A stretch of 44,722 bases of DNA from contig DASYSL010000104.1 in NCBI GenBank assembly GCA_036003365.1, forward strand, positions 1 through 44,722. The letters run 5' to 3'. Source of the stretch: DASYSL01 sp036003365. Lineage in GTDB: Bacteria; Eisenbacteria; RBG-16-71-46; DASYSL01. This document shows positions 1 to 7,670 of this stretch, one piece after another. Positions within the stretch are counted from its first letter, which is position 1, and each line of letters opens with the position of its first letter. The position numbers were made by a program, and so were the translations under genes. The notes under the pieces were generated by a model. That model ran no database searches. It had not been told where the DNA came from and saw only the letters and a list, made by a program, of their open reading frames with translations.

Positions 1-294
1 CGCGTGGACGGCGGTGGCTATCCGCGCGGCCTGGCGCAGGAGCAGATCCCCCTCGGCGCGCGCATCATCACGGTGTGCGACGCTTTCGACGCCATGACCT
101 CGGACCGGCCGTACCGCCGCGCCCTGCCCGAGACCGAAGCCTTCGGCGAGCTGCGCCGCCACGCCGGCAGCCAGTTCGACGTCTCGGTGGTGAGCGCCCT
201 CGAGCGCGCTTTCGAGACCGGGCGGCTCGCGCTTCTCTTCGAGCGCCGCGAGTCCGACGACTTCCTTCCCTGGGTGGCGCGGGCCGGGGCCTGA
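1..294 (+). CDS. HD-GYP domain protein, C-terminal fragment (5' end outside window)
   Basis: The reading frame is open from the first base and ends at TGA 292-294. It begins at the GGGYP element typical of HD-GYP cyclic-di-GMP phosphodiesterases, followed by the family's downstream helix (ARIITVCDAFDAMTSDRPYR). The metal-binding HD residues and any receiver or sensor domain lie upstream of the window. About 95 residues are visible, including a variable tail ending in a possible regulatory extension. HD-GYP proteins hydrolyse cyclic-di-GMP or related dinucleotides in the cytoplasm; whether this one is active cannot be judged from the fragment. The stop codon overlaps the purM start (TGATG), so the genes are probably co-translated. 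Confidence 0.85.
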   Translation, partial: RVDGGGYPRGLAQEQIPLGARIITVCDAFDAMTSDRPYRRALPETEAFGELRRHAGSQFDVSVVSALERAFETGRLALLFERRESDDFLPWVARAGA

Positions 295-1322
295 TGCGCT
301 ACGAGGACGCCGGGGTCTCGATCGCTCGCGGTGACCGTGCGGTCGAGCGCATCCGGCGTCACGTGGAAAGCACATTCACGCCCTGGGTCGTGGGAGAGTT
401 CGGCCACTTCGCCGGGCTCATCAAGGTCCCCGGCGCGGGTCCGGGCGCGCCCCTCCTCGTGGCCTCGATCGACGGCGTCGGCACCAAGGTTCTTCTCGCG
501 CGCGAGCATCGCGCCTACGCCATGGTCGCGGGCGACATCGTTCGTCACGGCGCCAACGATTGCCTGGTGCTGGGTGCCAAGCCGCTCTTCTTCCTCGACT
601 ACGTCGCCTGGGGCCGCCTCGAAGAAGAAGCCATGGAGGAGATCGTCCGCGGCATGGCCGAAGCCTGCCGCGACGAGGGCGTGGCCCTCCTGGGCGGCGA
701 GACCGCGGAGATGCCGGGCCTCTACAAGGAGGGCGACTTCGACATCGCCGGCTGCATGGTCGGCTTCGTGCGCGAGGAGGAGGTCATCGACGGCTCGCGC
801 ATCGAGGTTGGCGACGTGGTGATCGCTCTGCCTTCGACCGGTCTCCATACCAATGGCTACTCGCTGGCGCGGCGCGTGCTGGGTGACGCGCTCGACGCCG
901 AGGTCCCGGGCAGCGGGCAGAGCGCCGCCCAGGCCCTCTTGGCCCCGCACCGTTCCTACGTGAAAGCCGTGCGTCCTCTGGTGGAGAGGGGAGCGGTCAG
1001 CGGCCTGGCGCACATCACGGGTGGCGGCATCGCCGGAAACCTCGTACGCATCCTGCCCCAAGGCGCCGAAGCGCGCCTCGATCCCGCCTCCTGGGAGCGC
1101 CCCGCGCTCTTTCGCATGATTCAGGAGCGCGGAAAGGTGCCCGAAGAGGATATGCTGCGCACTTTCAACCTCGGCGTGGGCTTCGTCGTGGTGGCCCGGC
1201 CCGATCAGGCGGCGGGTGTCGTCGCCGAATTGCGCGGCCACGGCGAGGCGTGCTGGCAGCTGGGGGAGATCGTGTCGGGCGCCCGCGGCGTGACCTGGGC
1301 AGCGAAATCGGCCGGACTCTAG
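294..1322 (+). CDS. purM: Phosphoribosylformylglycinamidine cyclo-ligase (AIR synthetase)
   Basis: PurM performs the ATP-dependent ring closure of FGAM to aminoimidazole ribonucleotide, the fifth step of purine synthesis, in the cytoplasm. The 342-residue product has normal family length. Visible signatures are DGVGTK (about residues 60-65), the GGETAEMPG nucleotide-binding segment (about 134-142), the STGLHTNGYSLAR motif and the HITGGGIAGNL glycine-rich loop near 240-250. The ATG at 294 is chosen because it overlaps the preceding stop and begins the conserved N-terminus (MRYEDAGVSIARGDRAV). It is separated by 6 kb from the purB-L-Q-S-F block, but both lie in the same co-directional array. 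Confidence 0.97.
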   Translation: MRYEDAGVSIARGDRAVERIRRHVESTFTPWVVGEFGHFAGLIKVPGAGPGAPLLVASIDGVGTKVLLAREHRAYAMVAGDIVRHGANDCLVLGAKPLFFLDYVAWGRLEEEAMEEIVRGMAEACRDEGVALLGGETAEMPGLYKEGDFDIAGCMVGFVREEEVIDGSRIEVGDVVIALPSTGLHTNGYSLARRVLGDALDAEVPGSGQSAAQALLAPHRSYVKAVRPLVERGAVSGLAHITGGGIAGNLVRILPQGAEARLDPASWERPALFRMIQERGKVPEEDMLRTFNLGVGFVVVARPDQAAGVVAELRGHGEACWQLGEIVSGARGVTWAAKSAGL

Positions 1323-1333
1323 AGGGGGAGCGC

Positions 1334-2347
1334 GTGGCGAAGAAGACGGTGCGGGTGGCGGTGGTCGGCGTCGGTGCCGCGGCGCAGGTGAACCACATCC
1401 CGGCGCTCAAGAAGAACGAAGGCGTCGAGATCGCCGCCCTGTGCGATCGCGACGAGGAGAAGGCCGCGCGCGTCGCCCAGCGCTACGGCATTCCCCTCGC
1501 TGTCGAGTCGATCGACGAGCTCCTGCGCGACGAGGCGATCGACGCTCTCATCATCTGCACGCCCAACTACCTGCACGCCCCCATGGCCATCGCCGCCCTG
1601 CAGGCGGGCAAGCACGTGCTGGTCGAGCGCCCTCTGGCGCGCAATGCCGCCGAAGCCGAGAAGATGGCGGTCGCCGCCAAGAAGGCCGACACGGTCCTCA
1701 TGTGCTCGCTCGCGCACCGTTACCGTGCCGATGCCCAGATCCTCAAGAAGTTCGTCGACGGCAAGGAGCTGGGCCGCGTCTTCTATGCCAAGGCCGGCTG
1801 GCTGCGCCAGCGCTCCAACTGGAAGCCCGAGGACTGGCGCGACAAGAAGCGCGTCACGGGCGGCGGCGTGCTGCTCGATCTCGGCGTGCAGATGTTGGAC
1901 CTCGCGCTGTGGACGCTCGGCTATCCGGCAGTCGATTCGGTCACCGCCTCGGCGCACTTCCCGCCGCAGACCCAGGTGGAAGATTCGCTGTGCGCTTTCC
2001 TGCGCCTCGAGACCGGCGCCATGCTCACGCTCGAAGTGACGTGGGGGCTGCTCATGGAGAAGGACTTCGCCTACTGCAACCTCTTCGGTGAGAACGGCGC
2101 GGCGCTGTGGAATCCTTTGCGCATGCACCGCGCCATGCACGGCGGCTTGGTGAACGTGACACCCGAGGTCGACTCGCCGCGCAACGTGTACAAGGCGGCC
2201 GTCGAAGCACAGATCGGATCCTTCCTCGACGCGGTGCGCAAGGGGAGTTCCTCGCCCAGCTCGGTGCAGGAGGCGCTCACGGTCATGCGCCTGGTGGACG
2301 CCATCTATCGCTCGGCCGAGACGGGCCGGGAGGTGAAGCTCGGCTAG
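1334..2347 (+). CDS. Gfo/Idh/MocA family oxidoreductase with atypical active-site motifs
   Basis: This is a 337-residue NAD(P)-dependent oxidoreductase-like protein with an N-terminal Rossmann fold (VAVVGVGAAAQVNHIPAL) and a C-terminal substrate domain. GTG 1334 is chosen because a GAGGGGGA ribosome site lies just upstream and the Rossmann strand starts nine residues later. The family's cofactor/catalytic EKP motif reads ERP (Arg99). In the conserved GGGxxxDxGxHxxD element, the usual catalytic His is Gln186 (DLGVQMLD). Both are family-level departures, so its substrate, or even its activity, is uncertain. It sits between purM and lnt with an 11-base gap upstream. Compare the second Gfo/Idh gene at 28202, which keeps both motifs. 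Confidence 0.85.
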   Translation: MAKKTVRVAVVGVGAAAQVNHIPALKKNEGVEIAALCDRDEEKAARVAQRYGIPLAVESIDELLRDEAIDALIICTPNYLHAPMAIAALQAGKHVLVERPLARNAAEAEKMAVAAKKADTVLMCSLAHRYRADAQILKKFVDGKELGRVFYAKAGWLRQRSNWKPEDWRDKKRVTGGGVLLDLGVQMLDLALWTLGYPAVDSVTASAHFPPQTQVEDSLCAFLRLETGAMLTLEVTWGLLMEKDFAYCNLFGENGAALWNPLRMHRAMHGGLVNVTPEVDSPRNVYKAAVEAQIGSFLDAVRKGSSSPSSVQEALTVMRLVDAIYRSAETGREVKLG

Positions 2348-2351
2348 TCCT

Positions 2352-3914
2352 CTGCGCCTTCGTCTGCTCGCCGCAGGGAGCGGGCTCCTGCTCGCCCTCG
2401 CGTTTCCGCCGCTTCCGCTCGCCTGGCTCGCCTGGATCGCGCTCGTGCCCTTGGGGATCGCGCTCGAGACGCGCGCGGTCGCCGACCCGCGCCCGGGCCG
2501 CGCCGGATTTCGCAGCGGCTATCTCGCGGGCTTCGTCTTCTTCCTGGGCGGCTTGCACTGGATCGCCTTCCTGAAGCCGGTCGCGGTCACGGTCCCGTGG
2601 ATCGTCTATCCGGCGTGGGTGGCAGGAGCCGCGTATCTGGCGCTCTATCCGGCGCTCGCCGGGGGCGCGGCCGCGCTCTTCCGCGCGCGCTTCGGCGTGC
2701 CCACAGCGGCGGCGCTGCCGGTGACCTGGCTCGCGGCCGAGAAGCTGCGCTCGCTGGGCGAGATGGGCTTCCCCTGGCTTTCCATCGGCTACACCCCCTG
2801 GCGATCGCTGGCGCTCATCCAGTGGGCGTCGATCGGCGGCGTGGCCCTCGTGGGAGCGTGGCTCGTCGCGGTGAACGGCTGCCTGATCGGCGCCTGGCTC
2901 GCGCGCAGCAAGGGAAGAGGCCGGCGCGCCGCGGTGTTCCTGGGCGCGGCCGCACTCCTCGGGCTCGCCGCCTACGGCGGCGGCTCCGCCCTCATGCCCG
3001 CGTCCATTCCCGGCGGGTATTCCGGCCCGCGCGTGGCGCTCATCCAGGGCAATGTGCCGGGCGAGATCAAATGGAGCGGCACCCATCAGAAGGAAGTGCT
3101 GGCCAAGTTCCTGAGCTTGTCGCGCCAGGCGCTGGCGCAAAAACCGGATCTCCTCATCTGGCCCGAGACCGCCACCGGCTCGTATCTCAAGCGCGATCTG
3201 CCCTCGCTCATCGCCGTGCAGAGCTTCGTCGATTCCGCCAACGTGCCGCTCCTCGCCGGTTATCCCGACTACGAGCTGCACCAGGACGGCAGCTACCGGC
3301 TCACCAATGCCGCCGGCGTGTTCGCGCCCGGGCGCGGCATCCTCGGCCAGTACGAGAAGATGCATCTCGTGCCCTTCGGCGAGCGCCTGCCGTTCGAGTG
3401 GCTGATTCCGGCTCTGGCCAAGATCGACTTCGGGCAAGCCGAGTTCGCGCCCGGCGACTCGCTGGTCTTGCTGGAAGCCGACGGTGAGCGCGCCTGCGTG
3501 CTGGTGTGCTTCGAGTCGATCTTCGAGGACGCATCGCGCCAGGCGCGCGCGCGCGGCGCCACGCTGCTCGTCAACATCACCAATGACGAATGGTTCGGGC
3601 GCACCGGCGCCCTCTACCAGCACGCTGCCATGGCCGTGTTCCGCTCGGTCGAGACCCGCCTGCCCCTGGCGCGCTGCGCCAACACGGGCCTCACCTTCTT
3701 CGTCGATGCGCGCGGCGAGCCCTACGGCATGGGCGGCGTGTTCGAGGATCTGATCCGTGTCGGCCGCCTCGACGTGCCGCGACCGGCACCGCCGTTCGTG
3801 CGCTGGGGCGACCTCTTGGGGGCCGCCGTTCTGGCCCTCGCCGCATTGGGCGTGCTAGCATGCGCGGCGCGCCCCAGAAAGCGGAGCGCCCCGCTCAACC
3901 CTCGATCCGGATAG
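2352..3914 (+). CDS. lnt: Apolipoprotein N-acyltransferase
   Basis: Lnt transfers the third acyl chain to the N-terminal Cys of lipoproteins in the inner membrane. Several N-terminal membrane segments are followed by a nitrilase domain with the catalytic Glu (WPET, Glu272), Lys (GQYEKMH, Lys336) and Cys (VLVCFESIF, Cys386). With a start at CTG 2352, these positions almost match E. coli Lnt (267, 335, 387). The first ATG/GTG-type start in this frame is GTG 2445, which would delete the conserved first membrane segment (LLLALAFPPLPLAWLAWIAL). The frame is closed by TGA at 2334, so the true start must lie between 2337 and 2445. CTG 2352 is the best candidate, with GGGAGGTGAAG about 14 bases upstream. 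The start is inferred; the identity is firm. Confidence 0.93.
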   Translation: MRLRLLAAGSGLLLALAFPPLPLAWLAWIALVPLGIALETRAVADPRPGRAGFRSGYLAGFVFFLGGLHWIAFLKPVAVTVPWIVYPAWVAGAAYLALYPALAGGAAALFRARFGVPTAAALPVTWLAAEKLRSLGEMGFPWLSIGYTPWRSLALIQWASIGGVALVGAWLVAVNGCLIGAWLARSKGRGRRAAVFLGAAALLGLAAYGGGSALMPASIPGGYSGPRVALIQGNVPGEIKWSGTHQKEVLAKFLSLSRQALAQKPDLLIWPETATGSYLKRDLPSLIAVQSFVDSANVPLLAGYPDYELHQDGSYRLTNAAGVFAPGRGILGQYEKMHLVPFGERLPFEWLIPALAKIDFGQAEFAPGDSLVLLEADGERACVLVCFESIFEDASRQARARGATLLVNITNDEWFGRTGALYQHAAMAVFRSVETRLPLARCANTGLTFFVDARGEPYGMGGVFEDLIRVGRLDVPRPAPPFVRWGDLLGAAVLALAALGVLACAARPRKRSAPLNPRSG

Positions 3915-3917
3915 GCC

Positions 3918-4967
3918 ATGAAGCCAGCGAAAGTCGCGGTCGTGGGGGCCACCGGCGCGGTGGGCCGCACGCTGCTGTCGATTCTCGAGGAGCGGCGATT
4001 TGCCCTCGAGCGCTTGACCCTCCTCGCCACCTCGCGCTCGGCCGGCGACCGCCTGACCGTGGGCTCCCGCGAGATCGCCGTGCAGGAAGTCAGCGCCTCG
4101 CTCCTCGAAGACCACGACTACGTCTTCTTCTCCGCCGGCACCGACGCGGCCAAGCGCTGGGCCCCGGTAGCGGTCGAGCGCGGCGCCACGGTGATCGACA
4201 ACTCGTACGCCTTCCGGATGGATCCCGCGGTGCCGCTCGTCGTGCCCGAGGTGAACGCCCACCGTCTGGAAGGCGCGCCTCGCCTCATCGCCAATCCCAA
4301 CTGCTCGACCATCCAGCTGGTGCTCGTGCTGGCGCCTCTGGCCAAGCGCGCGGGAATCACGCGCGTGGTGGTGAGCACCTACCAGAGCGTCTCCGGCACC
4401 GGGCTCGATGCCCTGGCCGAGCTCGAAGCGCAGGTTCAAGGCGGCGCCGAGGGCAAGGAGCCCAAGCCGGCCGTCTACCCGCATCCCATCGCCTTCAATG
4501 TCCTGCCGCAGATCGACGATTTCGTCGAGGGCGGCTACACGCGCGAAGAGCGCAAGCTGGTGTACGAGACGCGCAAGATTCTCGAGCTGCCCGCACTGCC
4601 GGTGAGCGCCACCACGGCGCGCGTGCCGGTGCGCGTCGGCCACTCGGCAGCGGTGAACCTGAGCCTCGGCCGGCCGGTCAGCGTCGAGGAGGCGCGGCGC
4701 TGGCTCGCCGAAGCACCGGGCGTGGCGGTGATGGACGATCCCACGCGCTTCATCTATCCCACGCCGCGCCAGGCAGCGGGGCGCGACGAGGCTTTCGTCG
4801 GCCGCATCCGCCTCGATGATTCGCAACCCGCCGGGCTCGACCTGTGGATCAGCTGCGACAACTTGCGCAAGGGCGCGGCCCTGAACGCCGTGCAGATCGC
4901 CGAGGAGCTGGAGCGGCGCCGAGCCGCCGAGCCTTCGCCCTCGGGAGCGGGGCGCCGAGCCTCGTGA
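3918..4967 (+). CDS. asd: Aspartate-semialdehyde dehydrogenase
   Basis: This enzyme reduces aspartyl phosphate to aspartate semialdehyde, the branch point to lysine/diaminopimelate, threonine and methionine. The 349-residue protein has an N-terminal GATGAVG NADP-binding loop and the NPNCST active-site motif (Cys129). YQSVSGTG follows, and the C-terminal substrate-binding part includes RVPVRVGHS. It starts three bases after the lnt stop. Its stop overlaps the next start as GTGA. Diaminopimelate supply connects it loosely with the envelope theme, but its placement is probably only operonic. Confidence 0.97.
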   Translation: MKPAKVAVVGATGAVGRTLLSILEERRFALERLTLLATSRSAGDRLTVGSREIAVQEVSASLLEDHDYVFFSAGTDAAKRWAPVAVERGATVIDNSYAFRMDPAVPLVVPEVNAHRLEGAPRLIANPNCSTIQLVLVLAPLAKRAGITRVVVSTYQSVSGTGLDALAELEAQVQGGAEGKEPKPAVYPHPIAFNVLPQIDDFVEGGYTREERKLVYETRKILELPALPVSATTARVPVRVGHSAAVNLSLGRPVSVEEARRWLAEAPGVAVMDDPTRFIYPTPRQAAGRDEAFVGRIRLDDSQPAGLDLWISCDNLRKGAALNAVQIAEELERRRAAEPSPSGAGRRAS

Positions 4968-5749
4968 GTCTCGCGCCCCCGCGCACGCTGCCGGCGGGCG
5001 CCGTGATCGCCGCCTCATGTCTGGCCGCACTCGCCGTGGCGCTCGCGCCCGATGGCGCAGCAGTGGCCGTGGTCTGTGGCCTGGCGGTTGCGGGATCGCT
5101 CGCGCTGCTCGCCGCCACCGGCAGTCCGCTGCCCGGCCGCCGCGAGATTGCCGGGCTCCTGGTCTTGGGCCTCACCGCCTGGCTGCTCAACGCCGTGTTT
5201 CGCGCCGGGCCGCGCGTCACGCTCTTCGGGCACGCCATGCCGTGGAGCCAAGCCGGTGCGGCGGCCGGACGCGACACCGCGCTGCGGCTCGTCGCGTTCG
5301 TGCTCGTGTTTCGCGCCCTCACCCGCGCCATCTCGGCGCGCGAGGCGCTGGCGCTCACGAGCAAGCTCCCGGGAGGGCCCCGGAGCGCTTCTCTCGGCGT
5401 CCTGCTCCTGGTCGCGCTCCGGCTCGCGCCGGCGCTCGAGAACGAAGCCCGTCGCCTGCAGTGGCAGCGCGCCCTGCGCGGCGATTGGCCGGGACCGGCC
5501 GCTCCGCGGGCGCTGCGCGCGAAGAAATTGAAAATCGGTGTCCGTGACCTCACGCAGGTCACGCTGCCGCTCTTCTTGCTCACGCTCACACGGGCCGAGG
5601 AATTGGCCTGGGCTCTGCCGGCTCGTTACTATGGCCTGGCGCGGCGCACGCCGCCCGAGAGGACGCCCTGGACGGGGCTCGCTTGGGCGGTCGCCGCGAG
5701 CGGTGCGGCGCTCGCCATCGCCGCGGCATGGGCACGGTGGGGGACATGA
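4964..5749 (+). CDS. EcfT/CbiQ-like transmembrane protein (orphan energy-coupling factor component)
   Basis: This 261-residue protein has an N-terminal hydrophobic half (several segments rich in Ala/Leu) and a C-terminal amphipathic region. It contains the pattern EARRLQWQRALRG, which resembles the Ala-Arg-Gly coupling helix (ARG motif) of EcfT/CbiQ proteins. A final membrane segment lies near the C-terminus. EcfT couples two ATPases to a vitamin- or metal-binding S component in ECF importers. Neither the ATPases nor an S component is adjacent, so the substrate is unknown. GTG 4964 is chosen because it overlaps the asd stop. Assignment rests on motif and topology only; another integral membrane protein family is possible. 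Confidence 0.65.
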   Translation: MSLAPPRTLPAGAVIAASCLAALAVALAPDGAAVAVVCGLAVAGSLALLAATGSPLPGRREIAGLLVLGLTAWLLNAVFRAGPRVTLFGHAMPWSQAGAAAGRDTALRLVAFVLVFRALTRAISAREALALTSKLPGGPRSASLGVLLLVALRLAPALENEARRLQWQRALRGDWPGPAAPRALRAKKLKIGVRDLTQVTLPLFLLTLTRAEELAWALPARYYGLARRTPPERTPWTGLAWAVAASGAALAIAAAWARWGT

Positions 5750-6549
5750 GGAACCTGCGCTTCCTGGTGGAATACGACGGCACCGAATTCAGCGGCTGGC
5801 AGGTGCAGCCCGGCTTGCGCACCGTCCAGGGCACGCTCGAGGACGCGTTGGGAGTCGTGTTGGGCGAACCCGTACGGGTGCGCGGCGCGGGCCGCACCGA
5901 TGCCGGCTGCCATGCGCGCGGCCAGGTGGCCAACACCCGCACCGGCTCGCCCGCGGCCTGCGACCGCGTGCTGCGCTCGCTGGCGAGCCTTCTGCCGCAG
6001 GACGTGGCCGTGCACGAGGTGCGCGAGGTCGCGCTCGACTTCGACGCGCGCCGCGGCGCCGTCGAGCGCCGCTACGAGTACCGGCTCCTGCTCCAGCCCT
6101 CGCCGCTCTTGCGGCGCTACGCCTGGTACCCGGGATTCCGCCCCGACCGCCGCGTGCTCGAAGACGCCGTCGCCCTGCTCGTGGGCGAGCACGACTTCCG
6201 CGGCTTCGCCGGCAGCGATCCCTCGCGCCGCGGCGACCACGGGCGCTGCCGCGTGTTTTCGGTCAGCTGGGACGAGTGGGAAGGAGGGCTCGTGTTCCGC
6301 ATCGCAGCCAATCGCTTCCTCTATCACATGGTGAGAAACATCGTGGGCACGGCGGTGAAGATCGCGCGCGGCGGCCTGGAGCGCGATCGCGCGCGCCTGG
6401 CGCTCGAGAGCGGAGATCGCCGCCTCGCCGGCCCGACGGCACCGCCCGCCGGCGTGTGTCTCGTGGGCGTGAGCTACGCGCCGGCGTCCGAGCCGCTGGG
6501 CGCGCACGCCGACTGGCCGGGCGCCGGCATTCTCGGAGTCGAGCCATGA
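5746..6549 (+). CDS. truA: tRNA pseudouridine(38-40) synthase
   Basis: TruA isomerises uridines 38-40 in the tRNA anticodon stem. The 267-residue protein begins with the family N-terminus (RFLVEYDGTEFSGWQ) and has the catalytic Asp52 in RTDAGCHA. The usual residue after Gly is Val, so the Cys is a mild deviation. DFRGFAGSD and the FLYHMVRNIVG motif follow. ATG 5746 overlaps the upstream stop as ATGA; an in-frame ATG 21 codons earlier lies inside the previous gene and is not supported by homology. Its own stop overlaps the next start in the same manner. Confidence 0.96.
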   Translation: MRNLRFLVEYDGTEFSGWQVQPGLRTVQGTLEDALGVVLGEPVRVRGAGRTDAGCHARGQVANTRTGSPAACDRVLRSLASLLPQDVAVHEVREVALDFDARRGAVERRYEYRLLLQPSPLLRRYAWYPGFRPDRRVLEDAVALLVGEHDFRGFAGSDPSRRGDHGRCRVFSVSWDEWEGGLVFRIAANRFLYHMVRNIVGTAVKIARGGLERDRARLALESGDRRLAGPTAPPAGVCLVGVSYAPASEPLGAHADWPGAGILGVEP

Positions 6550-7670
6550 GCGCGGCCGGGCGCATCGCACTTCTCTTCTTACTCGCGCTGGCTCCGGTGT
6601 CGGCCCAGGCCGCGGGCGCCAAGTCCAGCGCCTCCATCGACGACTCGCGGCGCAGCGCCATCGTCACCGCCGCCGAGCGCGCGAGCCCGGCCGTGGTCTC
6701 GGTGTCGGTCGTGCAGACGCGCGTGGTGCGCGAGAATCCGTTCTACAACTTCTTCCCCGACGAGTTCTTCGACCGCTTCTATCCGCAGATGGAGTATCGC
6801 GAGCGCCTGCCGGCGCTGGGCTCGGGCTTCATCGTCGATCCCTCGGGCGTAGTGGTCACCAACAACCACGTGACCGAAGGCGCCGACGAGATCAAGGTCA
6901 CGCTGCCCGACGGCCGTCAGCTTCCGGCCAAGCTCATGGCCGCCTCGCCGGTCTACGACCTGGCTTTCGTCAAGGTCGAGGGCCACGACCTGCCCACCAT
7001 CGCACTCGGCAACTCGGACGACCTCATCGTGGGCGAGTGGGCAATCGCCATCGGCAATCCATTCGGCTTCCTGCTCGACGATCCGCATCCCTCGGTGACC
7101 GCCGGCGTGGTGAGCGCCACGCACCGAGACATCAAGTCCGAGGCGTCGGAAGGCGGCACGTACAAGGACATGATCCAGACCGACGCCGCCATCAATCCCG
7201 GCAACTCGGGCGGGCCCCTGGTGAACGCGCTCGGCCAGGTGATCGGGGTCAACACCTTCATCTTCACGCGTAGCGGCGGCTCCGTGGGCATCGGCTTCGC
7301 GGTTCCCATCAACACCGTGAAGCGGCTGCTCGACGAGGTGCACAAGTACGGCCGCATCCGCGCCGTGTGGGCGGGATTCCAGGTGCAGCCCCTGACCGCC
7401 TACCTCGCCAACCGCCTTGGCCTCGACAAGCCGGGCGGCCTGGTGGTGACGCGCGTCGAGCCCAACAGCCCGGCCACCGCCGCCGATCTGCGGGTCGGCG
7501 ACGTCCTGCGCAGCGTCAACGGCAAGCAGGTGAACACGGCCGAGGAAGCGCAGCGCGTGCTTTTCGGAAGCGGCGTCGGCGACCACGTCACCCTCCAGGT
7601 CGAGCGGAACGGCAAGCGACGGAGCGTCCAGCTCACCTTCGGCGAAATGCCGCAGCAGAGCGCGCCATGA
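6546..7670 (+). CDS. HtrA/DegP-family periplasmic serine protease, single PDZ
   Basis: This is a trypsin-like envelope protease/chaperone of 374 residues. It has an N-terminal signal peptide (hydrophobic LLFLLALAPVSAQA, likely cleavage after AQA). The catalytic triad is visible: His108 in VTNNHV, Asp138 in YDLAFVKV and Ser221 in NPGNSGGPL. A single PDZ domain follows from about residue 277 to 365. The single PDZ resembles DegS or short HtrA forms rather than two-PDZ DegP. Its role is likely degradation of misfolded envelope proteins, consistent with the outer-membrane assembly genes downstream. ATG 6546 overlaps the truA stop. Confidence 0.93.
   Translation: MSAAGRIALLFLLALAPVSAQAAGAKSSASIDDSRRSAIVTAAERASPAVVSVSVVQTRVVRENPFYNFFPDEFFDRFYPQMEYRERLPALGSGFIVDPSGVVVTNNHVTEGADEIKVTLPDGRQLPAKLMAASPVYDLAFVKVEGHDLPTIALGNSDDLIVGEWAIAIGNPFGFLLDDPHPSVTAGVVSATHRDIKSEASEGGTYKDMIQTDAAINPGNSGGPLVNALGQVIGVNTFIFTRSGGSVGIGFAVPINTVKRLLDEVHKYGRIRAVWAGFQVQPLTAYLANRLGLDKPGGLVVTRVEPNSPATAADLRVGDVLRSVNGKQVNTAEEAQRVLFGSGVGDHVTLQVERNGKRRSVQLTFGEMPQQSAP

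Noticed and set aside
2283..3623. 446-residue open frame on the - strand opposite lnt
   Set aside because: Shadow of lnt; Arg/Gly/Ala/Glu-rich translation without domain features.
5538..6545. Upstream extension of the HtrA protease frame
   Set aside because: It runs through truA in another frame. The signal peptide begins at ATG 6546.
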